Source: Paracoccus denitrificans (GTDB lineage: Bacteria > Pseudomonadota > Alphaproteobacteria > Rhodobacterales > Rhodobacteraceae). From it: a DNA stretch of 64,000 nucleotides. Shown here piece after piece: positions 44,839 to 53,507 of the stretch; positions within the stretch are counted from its first letter, which is position 1; the number at the start of each line of letters is the position of its first letter. The notes below the pieces were generated by a model, which saw nothing but the letters and a program-made list of their open reading frames with translations, was not told the origin of the DNA and made no database searches. The DNA lies in NCBI RefSeq assembly GCF_900100045.1, contig NZ_FNEA01000012.1:62001-126000 (forward strand), read 5' to 3'. Made by a program: the position numbers and the translations under genes.

Positions 44839-46251
44839 ATGAGTCCGGGCCTTCGATCCGGCATCCTGGGAATTTCCGGGCTGCTTCCCGCCGGTGCGAT
44901 GCTTGCCACGGTCCTGTGGGAATACAGCGCCAGCCCGCCGGCGGCGGCGCTTGCCGGCGGCTTTGCGCTGGCCGGTGTCATCGCATTCAGCCTTGCCGAC
45001 CGCACGGCGCCGATCATCTTCGTCCTGGTCGGCATCGCCATGGCCGGCGCGGCGGTCGCCACCCGCCCCGACTGGTTCGAGGGAACCTGGACGGCGGTCG
45101 AGCGCGGCAGCTTCGTCGTCGCGCTATATACTGCCCTGACGGCCATTCGCATCGCCGCCATGGGCTCGGGCGAGATCGTGGAATGCGGCCGCTTCCTTGC
45201 CGGGCAAAGGCCGGGCCTGCGCTATGTGGCGCTGACCATCGGCGGTCATCTTTTCGGGCTGATCCTGCTTTACGGCTCCATCGCATTGCTTGGCTCGCTG
45301 GCCGCGGAAAGCACCGCGCGCGAGGCCGATGCAGAGCTTCGACGCCATCGGCTGCGGCGCATGCTGGTCGCCATCAACCGGGGCTTTGCCGCCACGCTGT
45401 GCTGGTCGCCCCTGGGCTTTTCCATGGCGATCACCCTGACATTGGTGCCGGGTGCGGACTGGAGCGCCGTGGTGGTGCCGTGCTTGCTGAATGCCGTGCT
45501 GATGATCCTTGTGGGATGGGGGCTGGACACGGTCTTCAAGCCGCGGCTCGCCCAGCCCGCGCCGGTCCGCGCGGTGCCCGCAGGAGGCTGGCTGCTTCAC
45601 CTGCGGCCGTTGCTGCTGCTGCTGGGTGCGGTGGTCGTCGGCGTCGCCTTGCTGCACGAGGCGACGGGGGTTGATGTCATCGGTGCGGTGATGTCCTTCG
45701 CCCCCATCGTCGCCATCGCCTGGATCTGGCTTCAGGGGGCGCGCATGCCCGCCGGACGGCTGGGCCATGTCGGCCATCGTCTCGGCGAATTCCTGGGACG
45801 AGAGCTTCCGGCCTATGGCGGCCAGATCGTCCTGCTGTTCATGGCGGCATTCATCGGCAGCCTGGGCGCCTTTCTGCTGGTGCCCCTGACGCCCCGCCTT
45901 GGGCTGGATTTCTCGGTGCTGCCGCCCTTGCTGATCGTGGTTGCCATGGTTTGGCTGGTGCCCCTGGCCGGGCAACTCGGCATGAACCCGATACTCTCGG
46001 TTTCGCTGATCGTGCCGCTTTTGCCGTCGCCTGCGGCGATGGGCATTCATCCAGCGGCGCTTGTCGCGGCGATCACCGGAGGGTGGGCGATCAGCGGCAC
46101 GACATCGCCCTTCACGGCTTCGGTCCTGCTTGTCGGAAGCTATGGCGGAGTGCCCGCCCGAGAGGCGGGGCTGCGCTGGAACGGACCTTATGCGCTGCTG
46201 ATGGGATGCACGATCTCGGTCTGGGTGCTGATCCTTGCGGCAGCGATGTAG
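44839..46251 (+). CDS. Polytopic membrane protein, probable transporter of unknown substrate
   Basis: The 470-residue protein has about 11-12 hydrophobic helices. Motifs such as LCWSPLGFSMAITLTLVPGA near residue 190 and AAITGGWAISGTTSPFTASVLLVGSYGG near 410 resemble the two pseudo-repeats of ion-transporter-superfamily permeases (DctM, CitMHS and relatives), but I cannot assign the family. It is divergent from the methyltransferase-LysR-fumarase operon and 14 bp before the VOC gene. It may carry a substrate or product of the neighbouring pathway. Confidence 0.6.
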   Translation: MSPGLRSGILGISGLLPAGAMLATVLWEYSASPPAAALAGGFALAGVIAFSLADRTAPIIFVLVGIAMAGAAVATRPDWFEGTWTAVERGSFVVALYTALTAIRIAAMGSGEIVECGRFLAGQRPGLRYVALTIGGHLFGLILLYGSIALLGSLAAESTAREADAELRRHRLRRMLVAINRGFAATLCWSPLGFSMAITLTLVPGADWSAVVVPCLLNAVLMILVGWGLDTVFKPRLAQPAPVRAVPAGGWLLHLRPLLLLLGAVVVGVALLHEATGVDVIGAVMSFAPIVAIAWIWLQGARMPAGRLGHVGHRLGEFLGRELPAYGGQIVLLFMAAFIGSLGAFLLVPLTPRLGLDFSVLPPLLIVVAMVWLVPLAGQLGMNPILSVSLIVPLLPSPAAMGIHPAALVAAITGGWAISGTTSPFTASVLLVGSYGGVPAREAGLRWNGPYALLMGCTISVWVLILAAAM

Positions 46252-46265
46252 AATGCGGGTTGCCC

Positions 46266-46649
46266 ATGATCGACCGTCTTGACCACCTGGTGCTGACCAC
46301 CACTGACGAACGCGCCTGCATCGAATTCTATGTCGGCCTCTTGGGGATGCGGCTGGAAACCTTTGGCGCAGGCCGCAAGGCGCTCCGTTTCGGCGAGCAG
46401 AAGATCAACATTCACGTCAAGGGCCGCGAATTCGAGCCAAAGGCGCATCTGCCGGTCCCCGGCGCCCTGGACCTGTGCTTCATCGCCGACCGGCCCCTGG
46501 ACGATGTCATCGCCATGCTGAGCGCAAAAGACGCAGCCATCGTCGCAGGTCCGGTGCGGCGCACGGGGGCGACGGGGCCGTTGCGGTCGATCTACCTGCG
46601 CGACCCGGATCTGAACCTGATCGAAATCTCGGAATTGGTGACTGAGTGA
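46266..46649 (+). CDS. VOC (glyoxalase/dioxygenase) superfamily protein
   Basis: The 127-residue single VOC module has the opening IDRLDHLVLTTTDERACIEFYVGLLGM, metal-ligand candidates H7 and, near the end, the glutamate in LNLIEISEL. Comparable small VOC genes sit in the P. aeruginosa itaconate (rip) locus next to an acyl-CoA dehydrogenase gene. The reaction is not known; an isomerase or epimerase acting on a CoA ester is possible. Confidence 0.78.
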   Translation: MIDRLDHLVLTTTDERACIEFYVGLLGMRLETFGAGRKALRFGEQKINIHVKGREFEPKAHLPVPGALDLCFIADRPLDDVIAMLSAKDAAIVAGPVRRTGATGPLRSIYLRDPDLNLIEISELVTE

Positions 46650-46676
46650 TCTCTTTCCGTTATGTCTGCTAGCATC

Positions 46677-46695
46677 ATCATATATTTGATATATC
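46677..46695. promoter_or_regulatory. Shared AT-rich motif upstream of the acyl-CoA dehydrogenase operon
   Basis: ATCATATATTTGATATATC lies 61 bp before the acyl-CoA dehydrogenase ATG and matches 18 of 19 bases of the motif upstream of dctP. It contains ATATAT-TTG-ATATAT. It probably marks an operator or promoter used by one regulator at both sites. Confidence 0.6.
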
Positions 46696-46755
46696 GTCCT
46701 TTGGACGGCAATCTCCGACCCGACGACCGCGAATGCGGTTCACAGGGAGATCTCG

Positions 46756-47919
46756 ATGATTCACGATCGCAGTGATGGGTATCAGGACATTCGCGACGCG
46801 GTGCGTGCGCTTTGCGCCGAATTTCCGGACGAGTATCACCGCAGGATCGACGAGGCCCGGGCCTATCCCGAGGAATTCGTCGATGCGCTGACGAAGGCGG
46901 GCTGGATGGCGGCGCTGATCCCCGAGGAATACGGCGGCTCGGGACTGGGCCTGACCGAAGCGTCCGTGATCATGGAGGAAATCAACCGGGCGGGCGGCAA
47001 TTCCGGTGCCTGCCACGGCCAGATGTACAACATGAATACGCTGATCCGGCATGGCTCGGAAGAGCAGCGCCGGAAATACCTGCCCAGGATCGCCTCGGGC
47101 GAGTTGCGCCTGCAATCCATGGGCGTGACCGAGCCGACCACCGGCACCGATACCACCCGGATCAAGACCACGGCCGTCAGGAAGGGCGACCGCTACGTCA
47201 TCAACGGCCAGAAGGTCTGGATCAGCCGGGTGCAGCATTCCGACCTGATGATCCTGCTGGCGCGGACGACGCCGCTGTCCGAGGTGGGGAAAAAGACCGA
47301 AGGCATGTCGATCTTCATCGTCGACGTGAAGGAAGCGATGAAATCGGGCATGGAAGTGCGCCCGATCCCCAACATGGTCAATCACGAGACCAACTAGCTG
47401 TTCTTCGACAATCTCGAAATCCCCGCGGAGAACCTGATCGGAGAGGAGGGCAGGGGCTTCAAATACATCCTGACCGGCCTGAACGCCGAGCGTACGCTGA
47501 TCGCCGCCGAATGCATCGGCGACGGCTACTGGTTCACCGACCGCGTGGTGAAATATGTCAGCGAGCGAAACGTGTTCGGCCGCCCCATCGGCCAGAACCA
47601 GGGCGTGCAGTTCCCCATCGCCGAGGCCTTCATCGAGGTCGAGGCTGCGAACCTGATGCGCTTTGAAGCCTGCCGGCTTTACGATGCACATCAGGATTGC
47701 GGCGCCCAGGCCAACATGGCGAAATACCTTGCCGCCAAGGCCAGCTGGGAGGCCGCGAATGCCTGCCTGCAATTTCACGGCGGCTTCGGCTTTGCCTGCG
47801 AATACGATATCGAGCGCAAGTTCCGCGAGACGCGGCTCTATCAGGTGGCGCCGATCTCGACCAACCTGATCCTGTCCTATGTCGCCGAACACGTCCTCGG
47901 CCTGCCAAGGAGCTTCTGA
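46756..47919 (+). pseudogene. Acyl-CoA dehydrogenase interrupted by an in-frame amber codon
   Basis: The full frame would give 387 residues, normal for the family. The N-terminal half has IPEEYGGSGLGL, QSMGVTEPTTGTDTTRIKTTA and YVINGQKVWISRVQHSD (FAD and substrate region). A TAG stands at 47395-47397 after HETN, and the same frame continues at once with LFFDNLEIPAENLIGEEG and on to the C-terminal CLQFHGGFGFACEYDIERKFRETR. Relatives usually have Glu at the TAG position (TNELFFD or TNEVFFD), so one GAG-to-TAG change explains it. The CoA-transferase ATG overlaps its final TGA. A truncated 213-residue N-terminal piece cannot be active. Confidence 0.88.
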
Positions 47920-49025
47920 TGGCCCGGCTACCTCTGGAAGGGCTGACTGTCGTCGCCATCGAGCAGGCCGTCGCCGCCCCCTTCACCACGTCGCGGCTTG
48001 CCGATGCGGGCGCGCGGGTGATCAAGATCGAGCGGCCCGAGGGCGATTTCGCCCGCGGCTACGACGATGTCGCCAAGGGCCAGTCGAGCTATTTCGTCTG
48101 GCTGAACCGGGGCAAGCAAGCCGTCACGCTGGATCTGGCCTCGGATGACGGCAAGGCCGAGCTGGCGCGGCTGCTGGACGGCGCCGACGTGCTGATCCAG
48201 AACCTCAAGCGCGGGGCGCTGGCCAGGCTTGGGTTTTCCTTCGAGCGCCTGGCACGCGACTGGCCGCGGCTGATCACCTGTTCGATCACCGGCTACGGCG
48301 AGGGCGGCCCGATGGCCGACCGCAAGGCCTATGACCTGCTGATCCAGGCGGAATCCGGTCTTTGCTCGATCACCGGCGGCCCCGGCGACCCGGCGCGGGT
48401 CGGCATCTCGCTCGTCGATATCGCCACCGGCGCCACCGCCTATGCCGCGATCCTCGAGGCGCTGATCCGGCGCGGCGTGACCGGCGAGGGTGCCAACATC
48501 TCGGTCTCGATGTTCGACGTTATGGCCGACTGGCTGACCGTGCCGCTGCTGAACCACGAAGGCGGCAAGTCGCCCAGGCGCATCGGCATGGCGCATCCCT
48601 CGATCGCGCCCTATGGCGTCTTCACCACCAGGGACGGCGTCCAGGTGCTGATCGCGGTGCAAAGCGACCGCGAATGGCGCAACCTGGCCTCGGTGTTCCT
48701 GGGCAAGCCGGAGCTGGGCAGCGACCCGAGGTTCGCCACCAATGTCGTCCGCGTGACGAACCGGGCCGCGACCGATGCGGCGGTGGCCGAGGGCTTTGCC
48801 CGCAGGACGGCCGTGGACGCGATAGCGGCCCTGCAGGCGGCGGATGTGGCATTCGCCTCGGTGAACGACATGGAAACGCTCTCGCGCCACCCGCATCTGC
48901 GCCGCATTACCGTCGACACCCCGAAGGGCCCGGTCAGCTACCCCGCCCCCGCCGCGATTTTCGTCGGCGAAGAACGTGACTACGGCCCGGTGCCGGAGCT
49001 GAACAAGCTTGAGGTGACGACATGA
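47919..49025 (+). CDS. CaiB/Frc family (class III) CoA-transferase
   Basis: The 368-residue enzyme has the family opening LEGLTVVAIEQAVAAPFTTSRLADAGARVIKIERPEGDFARGYD and the catalytic aspartate in AYDLLIQAESG near residue 140-150. Class III transferases swap CoA between carboxylates, typically from succinyl-CoA. Followed by a hydratase and a CitE lyase, it fits the role of itaconate, mesaconate or citramalate activation. It overlaps both neighbours by 3-4 bp. Confidence 0.85.
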   Translation: MARLPLEGLTVVAIEQAVAAPFTTSRLADAGARVIKIERPEGDFARGYDDVAKGQSSYFVWLNRGKQAVTLDLASDDGKAELARLLDGADVLIQNLKRGALARLGFSFERLARDWPRLITCSITGYGEGGPMADRKAYDLLIQAESGLCSITGGPGDPARVGISLVDIATGATAYAAILEALIRRGVTGEGANISVSMFDVMADWLTVPLLNHEGGKSPRRIGMAHPSIAPYGVFTTRDGVQVLIAVQSDREWRNLASVFLGKPELGSDPRFATNVVRVTNRAATDAAVAEGFARRTAVDAIAALQAADVAFASVNDMETLSRHPHLRRITVDTPKGPVSYPAPAAIFVGEERDYGPVPELNKLEVTT

Positions 49026-49855
49026 TCGACATCGATCATCTGCGCCGGTGGATCGGCCGTTCCGAGGAGCAATCGGAGCTGGTCACCGATTCGCTCATTG
49101 GCCGCTTCAATGCTACCTTCGATCTGGAGGGCCGGCCCCGGGACGGGGATGCCGCCCCGGTGATGATCCACCTGTGCCTTGCGCCCCCGGCCGCGCCCAC
49201 GTCGGGGCTTGGCCCGGACGGGCATCCGGCGCGCGGCGGCTTCCTGCCGCCGGTGCCCCTGCCGCGCCGGATGTGGGCCGGCGGCGCAATGCGCTTTCAC
49301 GACGATATCCGGGTGGCAGAGCGCGTGACCCGCCGCTCGACCATTCGCGACGTGACCGTGAAGGAAGGCAGGACCGGCGTGCTCTGCTTCGTCACCGTGG
49401 ATCACCGCATCGAAAGCGCCGGTCGCCTGGTCGTCGAGGAGCGGCAGGATATCGTCTATCGCAACGCCGATGCCCCCGGCGGCGCGAAGAGGACGCCCGA
49501 GCCTGCCCCGCATGGCGCGCATCGGGTGGTGGTCCAGCCCTCGGCGCCGCTGCTGTTTCGCTATTCCGCGCTGACCTTCAACGGCCATCGGATCCATTAC
49601 GACACACCCTATGTCCGCGAGGAAGAGGGCTATCCGGGCCTGATCGTTCACGGGCCGCTTCAGGCGACGCAATTGGTGCAATTCGCCGAGAAGATCAGCG
49701 GCAGGCGGCCGGCGCGGTTCGAGTTTCGATCTCTCTCCCCCCTGTTCGACATCGCCGACTATACGCTGAACGCCGTCGAGGACGGAGAGGGGCTGAGGCT
49801 GTGGACGTCCTATGCCGATGGGCCGGTCGCGATGGAGGCGCGGGCGACGTGGTGA
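49022..49855 (+). CDS. HTD2/MaoC-type enoyl-CoA hydratase (itaconyl-CoA or mesaconyl-C4-CoA hydratase type)
   Basis: The 277-residue double hotdog protein has the catalytic hydratase segment LLFRYSALTFNGHRIHYDTPYVREEEGYPGLIVHGPLQA near residues 178-217 (key residues N, H, D). This layout matches itaconyl-CoA hydratase (Ich/RipB) and mesaconyl-C4-CoA hydratase, which form citramalyl-CoA. It overlaps the transferase by 4 bp and the lyase by 4 bp. Confidence 0.82.
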   Translation: MIDIDHLRRWIGRSEEQSELVTDSLIGRFNATFDLEGRPRDGDAAPVMIHLCLAPPAAPTSGLGPDGHPARGGFLPPVPLPRRMWAGGAMRFHDDIRVAERVTRRSTIRDVTVKEGRTGVLCFVTVDHRIESAGRLVVEERQDIVYRNADAPGGAKRTPEPAPHGAHRVVVQPSAPLLFRYSALTFNGHRIHYDTPYVREEEGYPGLIVHGPLQATQLVQFAEKISGRRPARFEFRSLSPLFDIADYTLNAVEDGEGLRLWTSYADGPVAMEARATW

Positions 49856-50649
49856 CCGATATCCGCGCCCCTTTGTTCGTGCCCGCGAACCGGCCGGAGC
49901 GTTTCGCCAAGGCCGCCGCGTCGGGCGCCGATGCGGTGATCCTGGATCTTGAGGATGCGGTGGCGGCGGAGGCGAAGGACAGGGCGCGCGCGGCGCTGGA
50001 CACGGGCTTCACCGACCTGCCGGTGATCGTGCGCATCAATGCCTGCGGCACCGAATGGCACGAGGCCGACGTGGCGGCGGTGGCGGCGCTGCGCCCGGCC
50101 GGTGTGATCCTGCCCAAGGCCGAGGATGCGGAGATGGTTGCCGGGGTCGCCGCGGCGCTGGACGGGGTGCCGGTGATCGCGCTTGTCGAAACAGCGCGCG
50201 GCCTTGCCAATGCCCGCGCCATGGCGGCGGCTGGCGTCGCGCGGCTGGCCTTCGGTTCGGTCGATTTCTGTGCCGACCTCGCCTGCGCCCATCTGCGCGA
50301 GGTGCTGCTGCCGGTGCGCCTTGAACTGGTGTTGGCCTCGCGTCTGGCAGGTATTGCCGCTCCCATCGACGGGGTGACGGTGCAACTGGACGATCTTTCG
50401 GTCAGCCATGACGATGCCGCCCATGCCCGTGCGCTGGGAATGACCGGCAAGCTCTGTATCCACCCCAGGCAGATCACCGAGGTTCGCCGGGCTTTTGCCC
50501 CGACCGAAAAGGAAATCGACTGGGCCCGGCGTGTGATCGCCTCGGGCGATGGCGCGGCCTCGGTCGATGGCGCGATGGTGGACGAGCCGGTGCGCATCCG
50601 CGCCCGTGCCATCCTGGCCGAGGCCGGCTCAGGGGCCGGCCGATCCTGA
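49852..50649 (+). CDS. HpcH/HpaI (CitE-like) CoA-ester lyase, probable citramalyl-CoA lyase
   Basis: The 265-residue TIM-barrel lyase begins at a GTG in a GTGA overlap with the hydratase stop. CitE-like signatures are RAPLFVPANRPERFAKAAASGADAVILDLEDAV (Mg-binding ED), VRINACGTEWHEAD, VIALVETARGLANA, FGSVDFCADL and GKLCIHPRQI. Such lyases cleave (S)-citramalyl-CoA to acetyl-CoA and pyruvate, or malyl-CoA-like esters. In this operon the citramalyl-CoA role is the best fit. Confidence 0.85.
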   Translation: MTDIRAPLFVPANRPERFAKAAASGADAVILDLEDAVAAEAKDRARAALDTGFTDLPVIVRINACGTEWHEADVAAVAALRPAGVILPKAEDAEMVAGVAAALDGVPVIALVETARGLANARAMAAAGVARLAFGSVDFCADLACAHLREVLLPVRLELVLASRLAGIAAPIDGVTVQLDDLSVSHDDAAHARALGMTGKLCIHPRQITEVRRAFAPTEKEIDWARRVIASGDGAASVDGAMVDEPVRIRARAILAEAGSGAGRS

Positions 50650-50932
50650 ACTGCTCCTGCTCTGCGACAGACGGGTCACCATGGGATCCGGGGCGATTTT
50701 CGGCGTGATCCGGATCCGGTCCCTGTCGATTGCGGGATGGGGCTTTGCGCGATTCGAGAAAATTCTTGTCGTCCGGGGCGGGTTCCGGGAAAGCGGAATC
50801 CATTCTCGGCGGGTCTGGAATAACAGGCACACCAAATATTCACGATCAACCAAATCGAGATTGAACTCGCGCCGGGCAGAACCAAAAATCCCCGCAGAAC
50901 TCTGCAAGGGATGTCCAGTTTTGCCACGGATC

Positions 50933-51898
50933 ATGACCAGGATCGCCGCCGTCGCAGCCTCTGTCCTGCTGCTCGCCTCGCCTGTGACGGCGCAGGAGGT
51001 GCCGCCGGGCACGAAGCTTGTCGTCGCCGATCAGAGCGAGCTTTTCGCCAACCTGCTGAAGGCCAGCGGTGCGGCCGGTGAAATCACCTTCGGCCTTGAG
51101 CTGCCGAACTTTGCCGGGGGGCCGGCCATTCTGGAGGCGATGCGTGCCGGAGCGCTGGATCTGGCCTATGTCGGGGATACGCCGCCCATTCAGGCCCGCG
51201 CCTCGGGCACGCTGCTGCCGATCGTGGCGACGGTCGACCGCGAACGCTCGGAATACTGGCTGACCGCGCGGCCGGGGCTGGAGATCGGGAAGCTTTCGGA
51301 CCTGAGGGGCAAGCGGGTCAGCTATATCGAAGGGTCGGGGCGTCAGGCCTATCTGATCGAGGCGCTGAACCGTGCGGGTTTGACGCTGAAGGACATCCAG
51401 CCCGTGCCGCTGCGCGTCGCCGACCTGCCGGACGCGATCCGCACGAATGCCGTGGACGTGGCGGTGCTTCAGGAGCCGCATGTTACCCGGCTGGAAAAGC
51501 AGATCGGCGCAAGCCGTGTCGCCGATCCCGAGGAGCGCAAGCTGCTGCCCGGGACATGGTATTTCTATGCCCGCCCCGAGGCGCTCGACGATCCGGCAAA
51601 GGCCGCCGCCATCGGCGAGTTCATCAAGGCGGCGATCCATTCCGTCAACTGGATGAATGAAAACCGCGAGGACTGGGGCAAGGCCTACTACACCGACTAT
51701 CAGCGGCTTGCGCCCGAAGATACCGCGGCCGTCCTGGCCGCGCAGGCGCCCGCGCGTTTCCAGACCTCGACCGAGGCCGTCGCCCATCACCAGAAGCTGG
51801 TGGACCTGCTTTACGAAGCCGGCGAGTTGCCCGAGCGCTTCGATGCCGCGGGCTCGTTCGTCGCATCCTATGACGACCTGATTGCCGCAGAGCGCTGA
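50933..51898 (+). CDS. ABC transporter substrate-binding protein, aliphatic sulfonate/taurine type
   Basis: The 321-residue protein has a signal peptide (MTRIAAVAASVLLLASPVTAQE) and an SsuA/TauA fold (LVVADQSELFANLLKASG; IEGSGRQAYLIEAL; YFYARPEALDDPAKAAAI). The ligand is probably an organosulfur compound, because a desulfurising-type monooxygenase is encoded in the same operon. A 283-bp gap without a clear gene separates it from the CitE gene. Confidence 0.85.
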   Translation: MTRIAAVAASVLLLASPVTAQEVPPGTKLVVADQSELFANLLKASGAAGEITFGLELPNFAGGPAILEAMRAGALDLAYVGDTPPIQARASGTLLPIVATVDRERSEYWLTARPGLEIGKLSDLRGKRVSYIEGSGRQAYLIEALNRAGLTLKDIQPVPLRVADLPDAIRTNAVDVAVLQEPHVTRLEKQIGASRVADPEERKLLPGTWYFYARPEALDDPAKAAAIGEFIKAAIHSVNWMNENREDWGKAYYTDYQRLAPEDTAAVLAAQAPARFQTSTEAVAHHQKLVDLLYEAGELPERFDAAGSFVASYDDLIAAER

Positions 51899-51918
51899 CG
51901 CAGCGGAAAGGCCCGGCC

Positions 51919-52770
51919 ATGAACGACATGACGCGCAGCCACGGCGGGACGCTCCTCGACCCCGCGCCCGGCAGGACCGGGAAAACCACCACCTCCAATC
52001 GCCTGGCGCCGGGAAAGCTGCCGCGCGGATTGCAACTGGCCGGGCCCGTCCTGCTGGTCGTCCTGTGGGAGGCGGCGGCGCGGCTGGGCTATCTTTCGCC
52101 GCATACGCTCGCCGCGCCCTCGACCGCCATCGCGACGGGGTTCGAGATGTTCGCCGACGGCACCCTGTTGCCGCATCTGGCGGCATCGGCAGGGCGGGCC
52201 TATGCGGGGCTGTTCCTTGGCGTTCTGGCGGGGGTCGTGCTGGCCCTTGCCTCGGGGCTGACCATGACCGGCGAGGCGCTGATCGACGGGCTGGTCCAGA
52301 TCAAGCGGGCGATTCCCACCCTGGCGCTGATCCCGCTGGTGATCTTGTGGCTGGGGATCGGCGAGGCGATGAAGATCTTCATCATCTTCACCGCCGTGCT
52401 GGTGCCGGTCTATGTCAACACCCATGCGGCACTGCGCGGCATCGATATCGGCCATGTCGAACTGGCCCGAACCCTGGGCCTGACCCGGTCCGAGTTCATC
52501 CGCAACGTCGCGCTGCCGGGGGCGCTGCCGGGCTTTTTCGTCTCGCTGCGTCTGGCGGTCACCCTGTGCTGGACCTCGCTCGTGGTGCTGGAACTGATCA
52601 ACACCCAGACGGGCATCGGCTATCTGATGAACCGTGCCCGCGACTGGGGCCAGACCGACATCATCGTCGTGGGCATCTTGATCTATGCCGTCCTCGGCCT
52701 GCTTTCCGACGCGGCGGTGCGCATGGTCGAGGCCCGCGCGCTGAGCTATCGCAGGTCTATCGGCTCATGA
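51919..52770 (+). CDS. ABC transporter permease, sulfonate/taurine type
   Basis: The 283-residue permease has about six helices and the EAA loop HVELARTLGLTRSEFIRNVALPGALPGFFVSLRLA near residue 175-209. It has the SsuC/TauC architecture. It overlaps the ATPase gene by 4 bp (ATGA). Confidence 0.9.
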   Translation: MNDMTRSHGGTLLDPAPGRTGKTTTSNRLAPGKLPRGLQLAGPVLLVVLWEAAARLGYLSPHTLAAPSTAIATGFEMFADGTLLPHLAASAGRAYAGLFLGVLAGVVLALASGLTMTGEALIDGLVQIKRAIPTLALIPLVILWLGIGEAMKIFIIFTAVLVPVYVNTHAALRGIDIGHVELARTLGLTRSEFIRNVALPGALPGFFVSLRLAVTLCWTSLVVLELINTQTGIGYLMNRARDWGQTDIIVVGILIYAVLGLLSDAAVRMVEARALSYRRSIGS

Positions 52771-53495
52771 CCCTGCATCGCGCCATCAGCCCGGCCGTTG
52801 CCGTCCGCCGCCTGTCGCGCGCCTTCGGGGACAGGCCCGTGCTGCACGACATCACGTTGAACATCCCCAGCGGCCAGTTCGTGGCGCTGCTGGGCGAATC
52901 CGGCTCGGGCAAGACCACGCTGCTCCGGGCGCTTGCGGGGCTGGATGACGATGCCCGGCAGTCGGGCAGCTACAGCGTGCCCAAGAACGTCTCGGTCCTG
53001 TTTCAGGACGCGCGCCTGTTGCCGTGGCTCAGCGTCATCGACAACCTGACGCTTGGCCTCAGGCGACAGGATGCGGTGCAGGCCGCGCAGTCCATGCTGG
53101 ACAGCGTCGGCATCGGCGACAAGGCGCGGGCCTATCCGGCCACGCTGTCCGGGGGGCAGAAACAGCGCGCGGCCCTTGCTCGCTCGCTTCTGCGCAACCC
53201 CGATCTGCTGCTGGCGGATGAACCCTTCGGGGCGCTGGATGCGCTGACACGGCTGAAGATGCACGACCTGCTGCTGCGGCTGGTCGAACGCAGCCGCCCG
53301 ACCATCGTCCTCGTGACCCATGACGTGGACGAGGCGGTGCTGCTGGCCGACCGCATCCTGGTGCTGCGCGACGGCGTCATCGCCGAGGATCACCGCGTGA
53401 CCGTGCCGCATCCGCGGCGCCCCAGCCATCCCGATTTCGAGGATCTGCGCCGCCGGCTGCTGCGCAGCCTGGGGGTCGAAACCGAACATATCTGA
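52767..53495 (+). CDS. ABC transporter ATP-binding protein, sulfonate type
   Basis: The 242-residue ATPase shows Walker A GESGSGKTT near residue 43, LFQDARLLPWLSVIDNL (Q-loop), signature TLSGGQKQRAALARSLL, Walker B LLLADEPFGALDALTR and VTHDVDEAVLLADRI. It is most like SsuB/TauB. It is the third gene of the transport unit. Confidence 0.92.
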   Translation: MTLHRAISPAVAVRRLSRAFGDRPVLHDITLNIPSGQFVALLGESGSGKTTLLRALAGLDDDARQSGSYSVPKNVSVLFQDARLLPWLSVIDNLTLGLRRQDAVQAAQSMLDSVGIGDKARAYPATLSGGQKQRAALARSLLRNPDLLLADEPFGALDALTRLKMHDLLLRLVERSRPTIVLVTHDVDEAVLLADRILVLRDGVIAEDHRVTVPHPRRPSHPDFEDLRRRLLRSLGVETEHI

Positions 53496-53507
53496 CAGGA
53501 GGCCGCC

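Noticed and set aside
47395..47397. Pyrrolysine or programmed readthrough at the amber codon
   Set aside because: The family has an ordinary Glu here and no amber-decoding system is known in Paracoccus; a point mutation is simpler.
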